DNA from: Acidobacteriota bacterium
Lineage (GTDB): Bacteria; Acidobacteriota; Blastocatellia; Pyrinomonadales; Pyrinomonadaceae
Assembly: GCA_029777145.1 (NCBI GenBank)
Contig: JAKOSS010000413.1
Coordinates: 1 to 7,663, forward strand
Reading direction: 5' to 3'
Length of the DNA stretch: 7,663 bases
Shown here: positions 1 to 6,216 of the stretch, piece after piece
Layout: the number at the start of each line of letters is the position of its first letter
Numbering within the stretch: position 1 is the stretch's first letter
The notes under the pieces: model-generated
Databases searched by the model: none
What the model was told of the DNA's origin: nothing
The model's input: only the letters and a program-made list of their open reading frames with translations
Program-made: the position numbers and the translations under genes

Positions 1-550
1 CCGAACCCGAAGCGCCGTCGACCGAGACGCCGCCCGCAAGGCCTTCACCGCGGGTTCCGGGGGCGGTCTTGAGAACGCTCGTGAAATCAACACCCTTCGG
101 CAGCAATTCGATCTTGGCAGCCGAGATGTTCGTCTGGACTTTCGTGGAAGCAACGTCAACCGGAGCAACAAGCTCGTCAGACGTGACTTCAACAGTCGTC
201 GTGGCACCGGTAACCGACAACGCGATGTTGACGGTCGTCGTGGTTTCAAGAGCGACTGATTGATTCGTCATTTCCTTCGCCGCGAATCCGGCCGTCGCGG
301 CAACGGAAACGTTGTACGCGCCCGGAGGCAGCTGGCGGAAAGCATAGAATCCACTAGCATTGGTCACGGCAGTACGGGAAAGACCGATGCTGACACCGGT
401 GACCGTAACTGTTGCATTCGGCACAACCGCGCCGTTCGGGTCAGTGACCGTACCCGAAATTTCACCGAACTGCGACTGAGCTAAAGCGCTGAAGCTGAAC
501 AACAGCAGGCTCAACACGATCGATGAAAGAGAAAGCAAGTTTTTTCTCAT
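1..550 (-). CDS. TonB-dependent receptor with N-terminal carboxypeptidase-regulatory-like domain (5' part; continues off the left edge)
   Basis: The first 183 codons are present and open to the window edge; the rest lies outside. The start is the ATG at 550-548, preceded by AAGGAG (562-557) with a 6-base spacer. Residues 1-24 form a Sec signal peptide: Lys/Arg start (MRKN), a Leu/Ser/Phe-rich core and a SALA-Q cleavage site. Residues about 28-115 read as a carboxypeptidase-regulatory-like beta-sandwich (GEISGTVTDPNGAVVPNATV, then TNASGFYAFRQLPPGAYNV). From about 137 (TNISAAKIELLP, then LKTAPGTRG, then GGVSVDGASGS) it resembles the start of a TonB plug domain, with the usual LP...APG...VDG pattern. 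Proteins of this build are outer-membrane importers or Oar-like adhesion proteins, typically around 1,000 residues in Acidobacteriota. The substrate cannot be told from this part. It is probably transcribed alone, reading away from the other genes. Confidence 0.88.
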   Translation of the reverse strand, partial: MRKNLLSLSSIVLSLLLFSFSALAQSQFGEISGTVTDPNGAVVPNATVTVTGVSIGLSRTAVTNASGFYAFRQLPPGAYNVSVAATAGFAAKEMTNQSVALETTTTVNIALSVTGATTTVEVTSDELVAPVDVASTKVQTNISAAKIELLPKGVDFTSVLKTAPGTRGEGLAGGVSVDGASGS

Positions 551-556
551 GTTTTT

Positions 557-562
557 CTCCTT
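557..562 (-). promoter_or_regulatory. Ribosome binding site of the TonB-dependent receptor
   Basis: AAGGAG on the minus strand lies 6 bases upstream of the ATG at 550. It is the strongest Shine-Dalgarno match next to any start in the window and fixes the receptor start. Confidence 0.8.
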
Positions 563-604
563 AAGAAGTAATTGGGTCATTAGAGATCGCTGATCAAATC
601 TATA

Positions 605-644
605 CTTTGAACAACATTTCAAAGGTTCATATACAATTTCAAAG
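605..644. repeat. Triple TTCAAAG motif in the receptor leader, possible operator
   Basis: A perfect 7-bp inverted repeat, CTTTGAA (605-611) and TTCAAAG (618-624) around a 6-base gap, is followed by a third copy, TTCAAAG (638-644), exactly 20 bp beyond the second. The repeat lies 55-95 bp upstream of the receptor start in AT-rich DNA, where a regulator could bind. TATAGA on the minus strand (604-599) directly abuts the inverted repeat and could be a -10 element, but no well-spaced -35 is visible. The geometry is seen directly; the operator role is inference, and AT-rich DNA yields such matches by chance fairly often. Confidence 0.35.
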
Positions 645-963
645 CCACAATACATGAATTCGGGCGTTTGTCTTAAGTGCTTGAATGCAAAGCGTTTAGA
701 CGGGAGTGGATTTTTAGACGATGTCCAAATCCGAGGATGTGGATTCAATTATTTGAAGTTTTTCCAAAATGATGGATATTTCGTTGAAGATCGAAGAAGT
801 TTGCGGAGGGAATCCGGCTCGCCGGACGTCATTCTGAACCGTCAAGCCGGTTTCGACGGTGCGTTCGGAAGAAATCGCCGGGCGAATTCGCAGGTTTTGC
901 CCGCTTTCCGGCCGGATCGAAAGGAACGTCGCTCGGTCCAGGCCGGTCAGCAAACGTTGACAT
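645..963. other. Non-coding stretch between receptor and FMN reductase, right half palindrome-rich
   Basis: No convincing gene is seen. Open frames on both strands (654-974 plus, 714-1037 minus) have low-complexity, Arg/Ser-rich translations with no recognisable motif and run into the end of the reductase. The left part (645-790) is AT-rich. The right part (about 800-960) is GC-rich and holds several dyads: TCCGGC/GCCGGA (813-826), ACCGTC/GACGGT (838-860), TCGCC/GGCGA (875-885) and the perfect palindrome TCCGGCCGGA (907-916). No T-tract follows any of them, so they are not clear intrinsic terminators. This may be a dispersed intergenic repeat or a decayed gene. Confidence 0.4.
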
Positions 964-1545
964 TCAACCTTTGAGCTTACGGAGAAACGCGACGAGATTT
1001 TCGCCGAGGCGTTCGAGCCGGTCACGCACGAAGTCATCGACCGGCGCGCCGTTCTCGTCGAACGCTTTGTCGGAACGGCCGACGCAGAAATCTTCGGGCA
1101 GGACGTAAACGCCCATCGTGCCGAGGATCGAGCGGACTGTCGGAAGCGCGCGGATCCCGCCGAGGGCTCCCGGCGAAGCCATCATCAACGAAACGGCCTT
1201 TCCGTTGTAGCACGCGCCGGCCTTCATTTCGCCTCGCGGGCGCGAAGTCCAGTCGATGTAATTCTTGAACGTCCCCGGGATGCTGCTGTTGTACTCCGGC
1301 GACGAGATCAGGAATCCGTCATGTTCGAGCATCAAGTCCTGAAGACGGATCGCATTTTCGGGAAGACCTTCGGACGATTCGATGTCGCCGTCGTATGGCG
1401 GGATCGGGAAATCCTTGAAATCAATGTAATTCACTTCGGCGCCGGCCCGTCGCGCTCCTTCGACCGCGACACGGACCGTTTTCTTGTTTGTTGAATCCCT
1501 TCGCAACGCGCCGGCGAAGGCGAGAATCTTCGGAGTGTAGTTCAT
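964..1545 (-). CDS. NAD(P)H-dependent FMN reductase (flavodoxin-like fold)
   Basis: This is a 193-residue cytoplasmic protein of the NADPH-dependent FMN reductase family (the YieF/ChrR/ArsH-like group), which transfers electrons from NAD(P)H through bound FMN to quinones, chromate, azo dyes or free flavin. Residues 6-20 (KILAFAGALRRDSTN) give the first beta strand and the FMN phosphate-binding loop, here with GAL where GSL is usual. Residues 82-91 (SPEYNSSIPG), followed by FKNYIDW, are the family signature that contacts the isoalloxazine ring. Residues 117-131 (AVSLMMASPGALGGI) match the third conserved block. Length is typical and nothing is missing. No good Shine-Dalgarno lies before the ATG, but a promoter lies just upstream, so the mRNA leader would be very short. 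The natural substrate cannot be predicted. It appears monocistronic. Confidence 0.9.
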   Translation of the reverse strand: MNYTPKILAFAGALRRDSTNKKTVRVAVEGARRAGAEVNYIDFKDFPIPPYDGDIESSEGLPENAIRLQDLMLEHDGFLISSPEYNSSIPGTFKNYIDWTSRPRGEMKAGACYNGKAVSLMMASPGALGGIRALPTVRSILGTMGVYVLPEDFCVGRSDKAFDENGAPVDDFVRDRLERLGENLVAFLRKLKG

Positions 1546-1556
1546 TGTCCGTTTAG

Positions 1557-1584
1557 ATTACACGGTGGCCTCACTTTATTTCAA
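1557..1584 (-). promoter_or_regulatory. Candidate sigma-70 promoter of the FMN reductase gene
   Basis: On the minus strand TTGAAA (1584-1579) and TGTAAT (1562-1557) are separated by 16 bases. Transcription would begin about 5 bases before the ATG at 1545, giving a nearly leaderless message, which fits the absence of a Shine-Dalgarno sequence there. Predicted from sequence only. Confidence 0.5.
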
Positions 1585-1590
1585 ACAAGT

Positions 1591-1619
1591 TTGGAAAGCT
1601 CAGATCGCTTGCTTATAAT
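1591..1619 (+). promoter_or_regulatory. Strong sigma-70 promoter of the amidohydrolase operon
   Basis: TTGGAA (1591-1596) and a perfect TATAAT (1614-1619) are separated by the ideal 17 bases. The predicted transcription start near 1626 leaves a leader of about 33 bases containing GGAG before the ATG at 1659. It lies back to back with the promoter of the FMN reductase and does not overlap it. This is the best promoter match in the window. Confidence 0.75.
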
Positions 1620-1658
1620 CGGCGGTGCCAGTTCCAACAATTGCCGATCGGAGAATTC

Positions 1659-2999
1659 ATGAAGTCAATACTGTTCGTTTTGATAACAATATCGTTGGTC
1701 ATTTTGCCGCCCGTTTCCGTCGTCGGGCAGGTTGCCGCGCCCGGCGAAAAACACGGCAACGGAATCGTCGTCATCAAGGCCGCGCGTCTGATCGACGGCA
1801 CCGGCGCCGCGCCGATCACCGACGCCGTCATCGTTGTTTCCGGTGACAAGATCACCGCCGTCGGCACCGCATCGAAGGTCGCCGTTCCCTTAGGTGCGCG
1901 CGAGATCGATCTCGGCGATGCGACGCTCATGCCGGGTTTTATCGACGCCCATACGCATCTCGTGATGCGCGTCGTCGGCGATCCCGAAGGCAACGGCGCG
2001 CTTTTCCGCGACTACGACTCGTTCGCCGCGATCCTCGGCGTGAACAACGCCCGCAAGACGCTGATGGCCGGATTCACGACGGTGCGCAATGTCGGCGCCC
2101 CGAACTTTGACGATATGGCGCTCCGCAAGGCGATCAACGACGGCTGGATCGTCGGCCCGCGGATGATCACCGCCGGGCACGCGATCGGGATCACCGGAGG
2201 GCATTGCGACGAGAACGGCTTCAAGCCCGGATTGGCCGACGGCGATTACAAGTCGGGCATCGCGGACGGCGTCGATCAGGTCCGCGCGGCGGTCCGGTAC
2301 CAAGTGAAGTACGGAGCCGACGTCATCAAAACTTGCGCGACCGGCGGCGTCCTGTCCGAAGGAGACGCGGTCGGAGCGACGCAGTACACATACGAAGAGC
2401 TGAAGGCGCTCGTCGACGAAGCAACGAAACTCGATCGCAAGGTCGCGGCCCACGCACACGGAACCGAAGGCATCAAGATCGCCGTCCGAGCCGGCGTGGC
2501 TTCGATCGAACACGGCTCTTTCCTCGACGAGGAGGGCGCGCGGATGATGGCCGAGAAGGGGACGTATCTAGTGCCGACGCTCATCGCCGGCGAGGTCGTC
2601 GAGAAACTCGCTAAGGCCGGAATTCTTGGCGGTCTGCGCGGTGAAAAGGCCCTTTCCGCTGCCGCCGCGATGCGCAACGCGATCAGGATCGCGATCGCCA
2701 ACAAGGTGAAGATCGCGCTCGGGACCGACTCCGGAGTTTACGAACACGGACTCAACGGACACGAATTTACGCTTTTGGTCGAATGGGGCGGAATGTCGCC
2801 GCTCGACGCGATCCGCGCCGGAACGATGGGCAGCGCGACGCTGCTCGGCGTCGACCGCGTTACCGGATCGCTGACGCCCGGAAAATTCGCCGACATCGTC
2901 GCCGTTCCCGGAGATCCGACGAAAGACATCAGAAAACTCGAGAACGTCGGCTTCGTGATGAAGTACGGAACTGTTTACAAGGGAAGCGGCGCGCAATGA
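1659..2999 (+). CDS. Secreted metal-dependent amidohydrolase (imidazolonepropionase-like / prolidase-like)
   Basis: The ATG at 1659 is chosen over the in-frame TTG at 1641 because GGAG (1650-1653) sits 5 bases before it and the protein then begins directly with a signal peptide (MKSILFVLITISLV..., residues 1 to about 24). The mature enzyme has the amidohydrolase TIM barrel flanked by a small beta-sandwich made of both ends (residues 35-90 and the C-terminal TPGKFADIVAV segment). In this numbering the ligands are all visible: H98 and H100 (FIDAHTHL), K224 (ADVIKTCATGG, the probable carboxylated lysine), H265/H267 (AAHAHG), H285 (SIEHGSF) and D357 (ALGTDSG). This suits a binuclear metal centre of the subgroup that includes imidazolonepropionase-like and Xaa-Pro dipeptidase-like enzymes. 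Substrates of secreted members are poorly known; L-proline-ended dipeptides or cyclic amides are possible. The stop overlaps the next start (ATGA), indicating an operon. Confidence 0.9.
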   Translation: MKSILFVLITISLVILPPVSVVGQVAAPGEKHGNGIVVIKAARLIDGTGAAPITDAVIVVSGDKITAVGTASKVAVPLGAREIDLGDATLMPGFIDAHTHLVMRVVGDPEGNGALFRDYDSFAAILGVNNARKTLMAGFTTVRNVGAPNFDDMALRKAINDGWIVGPRMITAGHAIGITGGHCDENGFKPGLADGDYKSGIADGVDQVRAAVRYQVKYGADVIKTCATGGVLSEGDAVGATQYTYEELKALVDEATKLDRKVAAHAHGTEGIKIAVRAGVASIEHGSFLDEEGARMMAEKGTYLVPTLIAGEVVEKLAKAGILGGLRGEKALSAAAAMRNAIRIAIANKVKIALGTDSGVYEHGLNGHEFTLLVEWGGMSPLDAIRAGTMGSATLLGVDRVTGSLTPGKFADIVAVPGDPTKDIRKLENVGFVMKYGTVYKGSGAQ

Positions 3000-3499
3000 T
3001 CAAACCGTTTCGCGACAAATCACCGGTCATTGATCTCTCGGCATTAATCGCCGAGAACGCGGTTGTCATCGGCGACGTCGAGATCGGAGCCCAGGCAAGC
3101 GTCTGGTACAACTGCGTGCTCCGCGGCGACGTCAATTTCATCCGGATCGGCGCGCGGACGAACATTCAAGACGGAACGATCATTCATGTTTCGCGCGGAG
3201 AGCAGTATCCGACTGTCATCGAAGACGAGGTTACGGTCGGTCACAGCGCGACGATCCACGGCTGTCATATCGAATCGGGAAGCCTGATCGGGATCGGCGC
3301 GATCATTCTCGACGGCGCGCGCGTCGGACGCAACTCGTTGATTGCCGCCGGAAGCCTCGTCACGCCGAACACGATCATTCCGGAACGCTCGTTCGTCCTC
3401 GGCAGTCCCGCGCGCGTCAAGCGCGAACTCAGCGACGACGAAGTCGAAGGGATTCAAAAGTTCTGGCGGAATTACGTTGAATTAGTAAGGAACTATTAG
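2996..3499 (+). CDS. Gamma-carbonic-anhydrase-like left-handed beta-helix protein (YrdA/PaaY type)
   Basis: This is a 167-residue cytoplasmic protein of the gamma carbonic anhydrase family, which forms trimers with metal sites at the subunit interfaces. Hexapeptide repeats run from about residue 20 to 135 (for example VVIGDVEIGAQASVW, GSLIGIGAIILDGARVGRNS), followed by a C-terminal alpha helix (from about 145). The three zinc ligands are present: H64 (QDGTIIHV), H83 and H88 (VGHSATIHGC), together with the conserved R43-G-D45 and Q58. It lacks the acidic loop with the proton-shuttle glutamate found in Cam of Methanosarcina, as is usual for YrdA/PaaY proteins, whose real activity is often unproven. 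The ATG at 2996 overlaps the amidohydrolase stop by 4 bases, so translation is probably coupled; the in-frame upstream extension to 2783 would lie inside that gene and is not used. The stop is followed at once by the first heptamer repeat. Confidence 0.9.
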   Translation: MIKPFRDKSPVIDLSALIAENAVVIGDVEIGAQASVWYNCVLRGDVNFIRIGARTNIQDGTIIHVSRGEQYPTVIEDEVTVGHSATIHGCHIESGSLIGIGAIILDGARVGRNSLIAAGSLVTPNTIIPERSFVLGSPARVKRELSDDEVEGIQKFWRNYVELVRNY

Positions 3500-3527
3500 T
3501 GGATAATTGACAATGGAGAATGGATAA
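3500..3527. repeat. Heptamer repeat block A (4 units)
   Basis: Four consecutive 7-bp units fill the space directly after the carbonic anhydrase stop codon: TGGATAA (3500), TTGACAA (3507), TGGAGAA (3514), TGGATAA (3521). The first and last are identical and the others differ by one to three bases, giving a consensus TKGAnAA. Units are in strict 7-bp phase. The same motif occurs on the opposite strand in the repeat region at 6259-6293. Confidence 0.8.
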
Positions 3528-3540
3528 TCGGTCGGCTCTC

Positions 3541-3582
3541 GACTTACGACTACTGACTACTAACTACCGTCTACCGTATACT
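3541..3582. repeat. Heptamer repeat block B (6 units) upstream of hisS
   Basis: Six in-phase 7-bp units: GACTTAC (3541), GACTACT (3548), GACTACT (3555), AACTACC (3562), GTCTACC (3569), GTATACT (3576). The consensus is about GACTACY. The block lies 13 bases after block A, is shifted by one base from its phase, and ends only 6 bases before the hisS start. It resembles the short tandemly repeated heptamers described in cyanobacteria in style, not in unit sequence. Confidence 0.8.
3553..3582 (+). promoter_or_regulatory. Candidate hisS promoter embedded in heptamer block B
   Basis: CTGACT (3553-3558) and TATACT (3577-3582) are separated by 18 bases and score moderately against sigma-70 elements. 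Transcription would start about 7 bases after the -10, which is at or next to the A of the hisS ATG (3589), implying a leaderless message. No Shine-Dalgarno is visible before this ATG, which agrees. hisS may equally be reached by read-through from the upstream operon. Confidence 0.4.
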
Positions 3583-3588
3583 TTCATC

Positions 3589-4902
3589 ATGTCCAAGACC
3601 CAACCCGCGCGCGGAATGCGCGACTTTTTGCCCAAAGACGTTCGCCGGAGAAATTACGTCATCGGCATCATCAAAGAAGTATATGAATCCTACGGTTTCG
3701 AACCGCTCGAGACGCCGTCCGTCGAGAACCTCGAAACTCTCATGGGCAAGTACGGCGAAGAGGGCAACCAACTCATTTTCAAGATCCTCAAACGCGGCGA
3801 AAAGCTCGACATTTCAAAGGGCGAAAACGGTCTTTCGGATCTCGCGCTCCGCTACGATCTGACCGTGCCGCTGGCGCGGGTCGTCGCGAATTATCGCAAC
3901 GAGCTGCCGAAGTTTTTCAAGCGCTATCAGATCCAGCCGGTTTGGCGCGCCGATCGTCCGGCACGCGGACGCTACCGCGAGTTTTATCAATGCGACGTCG
4001 ACGCGATCGGCTCGACATCGATGATCGTCGAGGCGGAATTGATCTCTGCGGTCAGCGACATATTGAATCGTCTTGGATTCGACGATTTCGTCGTAAAGTT
4101 GAACAGTCGCAAAATCTTGACCGAGATGCTTGACTCTGCCGGAATTCCCGCAAACGGCCATACCGATGCACTTGTTGCGATCGATAAGCTCGACAAAATC
4201 GGTCGGGACGGAGTGGCGAGAGAACTTGCTGAACGTGGAATTGATTCAAAGGCCGCCGTTTCACTTCTTGAGTTGTTCGAGAGCACTCACGGAAGACCGA
4301 ATTCCGAAATCATAAGGTCACTCGGTATGGCAGTTAGCGCGGATACACTTTCGGAGGTCAGTCAAATTCTTGACCTCGCTTCGGGCGTTCCGATCGCGGT
4401 CGATCCTAGTCTCGCCCGCGGGCTCTCATATTACACCGGCGCGATATTCGAGATCGCCGTTCCTGACCTCGCCGGGAGTCTTGGCGGCGGAGGACGTTAC
4501 GACGGATTGATCGGGATGTTCGGCAAGGAACAGATCCCGGCTTGCGGATTTTCGCTGGGCCTCGAACGCATCCTCGTCGTGATGGACGAACGCGGGATGT
4601 TCCCCGAGGAACTCGCCGACAATTCGGCGGACGTGATGGTCACGGTTTGGAGTGAGGCATCCGCCGGCGAGTCGATCAAACTCGCGTCCGAATTGCGTCG
4701 TAACGGACTTCGGGTACTCGTTTATCCAGAGGCGGACAAACTCGGGAAGCAATTCAAATACGCCGGCCAGATCGACGTCAAATACGTCTGCGTGCTCGGC
4801 GAATCGGAGATCGCGGACCAGACCGTCACGCTCAAGAACATGCTGACCGGCGAGCAGGAAACGATCGCGCGTGCCGAACTCGCTGACAAAATTCTGACAT
4901 GA
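3589..4902 (+). CDS. hisS: Histidyl-tRNA synthetase (Bacteroidetes/eukaryote-like type)
   Basis: This 437-residue class II aminoacyl-tRNA synthetase attaches histidine to tRNA-His in the cytoplasm. The start is the ATG at 3589 (MSKTQPARGMRDFLP); an in-frame ATG at 3520 would translate the heptamer repeats and is rejected. Visible are the N-terminal GMRDFLP, LALRYDLTVPLAR (85-97), motif 2 with its ATP-binding arginine (VWRADRPARGRYREFYQCD, R120), the histidine-binding HisA motif LARGLSYYTG (275-284), GGGGRYDGLIGMFG (299-312) and motif 3 GFSLGLERIL (320-329). The anticodon-binding domain follows from about 347. The wording ETLMGKYGEE, FKRYQIQPVWRADRP and IDKLDKIG matches the Bacteroidetes/eukaryotic branch as I know it, not the RGTQD branch of E. 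coli. No key residue is missing. It overlaps the next gene by ATGA. Confidence 0.96.
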   Translation: MSKTQPARGMRDFLPKDVRRRNYVIGIIKEVYESYGFEPLETPSVENLETLMGKYGEEGNQLIFKILKRGEKLDISKGENGLSDLALRYDLTVPLARVVANYRNELPKFFKRYQIQPVWRADRPARGRYREFYQCDVDAIGSTSMIVEAELISAVSDILNRLGFDDFVVKLNSRKILTEMLDSAGIPANGHTDALVAIDKLDKIGRDGVARELAERGIDSKAAVSLLELFESTHGRPNSEIIRSLGMAVSADTLSEVSQILDLASGVPIAVDPSLARGLSYYTGAIFEIAVPDLAGSLGGGGRYDGLIGMFGKEQIPACGFSLGLERILVVMDERGMFPEELADNSADVMVTVWSEASAGESIKLASELRRNGLRVLVYPEADKLGKQFKYAGQIDVKYVCVLGESEIADQTVTLKNMLTGEQETIARAELADKILT

Positions 4903-6176
4903 AATTATTGGCATTCTTCACGATTCTGACCGCACTCACATTGCCGGCCACGGTTAGATCTCAATCGGACGCCAAGTTCGTCTCGCTGCCCGGCGGGTTT
5001 GCCGTGTCGCTTCCCGCGGACGGGTTCAGTGAAGGCGGCGCCCACGGGACGGCGGGCGGAATCTATTACGGGATCACCACCAAGCAAGCAAAATTCGAGG
5101 TCGGTTTCTACGAGACGAACGGATTGCCGATGGCGATGCGCGACGGCGAATTTTCTTTTGAATTGATGGCTGAGGCGAACATCAATCGCCTTTCGCGCCG
5201 CGGGGAGAGGATCTCGGAATCGAAGATCGTTCTTCAAGGTTATGAAGGCCGCGAATATCATTTCGCGTCGAATTCCGAACATCACTTTTTCCGGCTCTGG
5301 TTGGCCGGCGATCGCGTCTTCAATATCGTTGCTGAAACCCGGGACACCGGCGAAGCCAACGTCCGGCTGATTCGCGGAGTTTTCGATTCGTTCGAAATTC
5401 TCGATCCGAAGTTTGTCGCTGAGAAGATCGAACAGAGACTCAAGGAAAATACCCCGGCGGACCTGCCACAAAAGCCGGCGGTCACGAAGAAGACTTCGGA
5501 TTCGGAGGATCAAAAACTTCGTGGCAGGGTGCGATCCGTGCTCGACGAGTATTCGCCGGTGAACCTCAAAGGAGGTGCGCTGAAGCCGCGCCGGCGTGCG
5601 TATCAGGAATTTGACGAGAACGGCCGGCTGTTGAAACGGATCGATTTTGACAATCTCGGAAATCCTTTTCAGGTCAGGGTTTATGGTTTCGTGGCGGGAA
5701 AACGCGTGGCGCGGCTCGGTCCGACAATTCGATACGGCGGGATCGTCAGCGGAATCCTAATCGGCGGGACGGCGGTTCGGAGATCCGAGCCGCGATTTGA
5801 CGAGTTCTACAAGTACGTCTACGTTGGGACTAAATTGACTGAAGAAAGATGTTACGACGCTTCCGGCGGCCTGCAGTCAAGGGTTGCCTACAAGCATCGG
5901 CCCGGAATTGTCGAGATTTCGTTCTTTAACCTCGGTGGCCGGATCGGTCAGCGACGATGGACGTCCCTTGACAAGGACGGGAACGAATCGGAAGTGAAGA
6001 TCAGTACGCCGTCGAGCACTTTCGAACCCGAGTCGCGTTATCGGTTCCGGTATGACGTGATCGACGGGCACGGGAACTGGACGAAACGGACGCTGCTCAA
6101 ATGGTACGGTTACGACGGCGAGGGAACATTTCAGGTCGAAGAGATCCAATCGCGGACGATCACCTATTTCGACTAG
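4899..6176 (+). CDS. Secreted protein of unknown function: PsbP-like N-terminal domain plus YD-repeat-like C-terminal region
   Basis: I do not recognise this 425-residue protein as a named family. It starts at the ATG overlapping the hisS stop (4 bases). Residues 1-22 form a signal peptide (MKLLAFFTILTALTLPATVRSQ). Residues about 26-168 look like a single alpha/beta domain of the PsbP-like type: FVSLPGGFAVSLP at its start, a central IVLQGYEGREYHF, then RLWLAGDRVFNIVAET and VFDSFEIL at the end. A charged linker (about 170-210) follows. Residues about 233-425 carry loosely repeated strands of the form Y-x-FDENGRLLKRIDFDNLGNP (236), CYDASGGLQSRVAY (318), SLDKDGNESEV (356) and YDVIDGHGNWTKRTL (385), which resemble YD or RHS-type turns. 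There is no membrane segment beyond the signal peptide and no lipobox, so it is predicted periplasmic or exported. The domain names are by eye and the function is open. Co-translation with hisS is probably only positional. Confidence 0.8.
   Translation: MKLLAFFTILTALTLPATVRSQSDAKFVSLPGGFAVSLPADGFSEGGAHGTAGGIYYGITTKQAKFEVGFYETNGLPMAMRDGEFSFELMAEANINRLSRRGERISESKIVLQGYEGREYHFASNSEHHFFRLWLAGDRVFNIVAETRDTGEANVRLIRGVFDSFEILDPKFVAEKIEQRLKENTPADLPQKPAVTKKTSDSEDQKLRGRVRSVLDEYSPVNLKGGALKPRRRAYQEFDENGRLLKRIDFDNLGNPFQVRVYGFVAGKRVARLGPTIRYGGIVSGILIGGTAVRRSEPRFDEFYKYVYVGTKLTEERCYDASGGLQSRVAYKHRPGIVEISFFNLGGRIGQRRWTSLDKDGNESEVKISTPSSTFEPESRYRFRYDVIDGHGNWTKRTLLKWYGYDGEGTFQVEEIQSRTITYFD
5568..5577 (+). other. 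Near-perfect internal Shine-Dalgarno sequence
   Basis: AAAGGAGGTG is complementary to the 3' end of 16S rRNA over at least nine bases and lies inside the secreted-protein gene at codons 224-226 (LKGG). It falls just before the YD-like region. An in-frame CTG (5580) follows at only 2 bases; no ATG or GTG stands at a good distance, so an internal start is not well supported. A translational pause between the two domains is an alternative reading. Confidence 0.3.
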
Positions 6177-6216
6177 AATCGGTCGTCGAAACGCGCGTCA
6201 GCAAGATCCGTAAGAA

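Noticed and set aside
595..623. Bacteroidetes-type promoter (TAGATTTG at 602-595 with TTTG 17 bases upstream) for the receptor
   Set aside because: Spacing is shorter than the usual 19-21 bases and the window does not otherwise point to Bacteroidetes; match likely by chance in AT-rich DNA.
654..1037. Overlapping open frames on both strands (654-974 plus, 714-1037 minus) as small genes
   Set aside because: No Shine-Dalgarno support, no motif, and each runs into the reductase gene; they overlap each other, so at most one could be real. Kept only as a non-coding or decayed stretch.
1890..2513. Long minus-strand open frame (207 codons) opposite the amidohydrolase
   Set aside because: It mirrors a GC-rich gene with all catalytic motifs intact on the plus strand; its translation is Arg/Asp/Val-rich with no family motif.
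2783..2995. N-terminal extension of the carbonic-anhydrase-like protein to the upstream in-frame start
   Set aside because: The added 71 residues are Arg-rich shadow of the amidohydrolase frame; the family starts at the MIKPFRDK segment and the ATGA overlap is typical coupling.
3520..3588. Earlier hisS start at the ATG at 3520
   Set aside because: The extra 23 residues would be translated from heptamer repeats and precede the family's normal N-terminus (PARGMRDFLP).
4905..5513. Long minus-strand open frame (202 codons) opposite the secreted protein
   Set aside because: It lies wholly inside the plus-strand gene, has no start signal and no recognisable motif; a shadow of codon bias.
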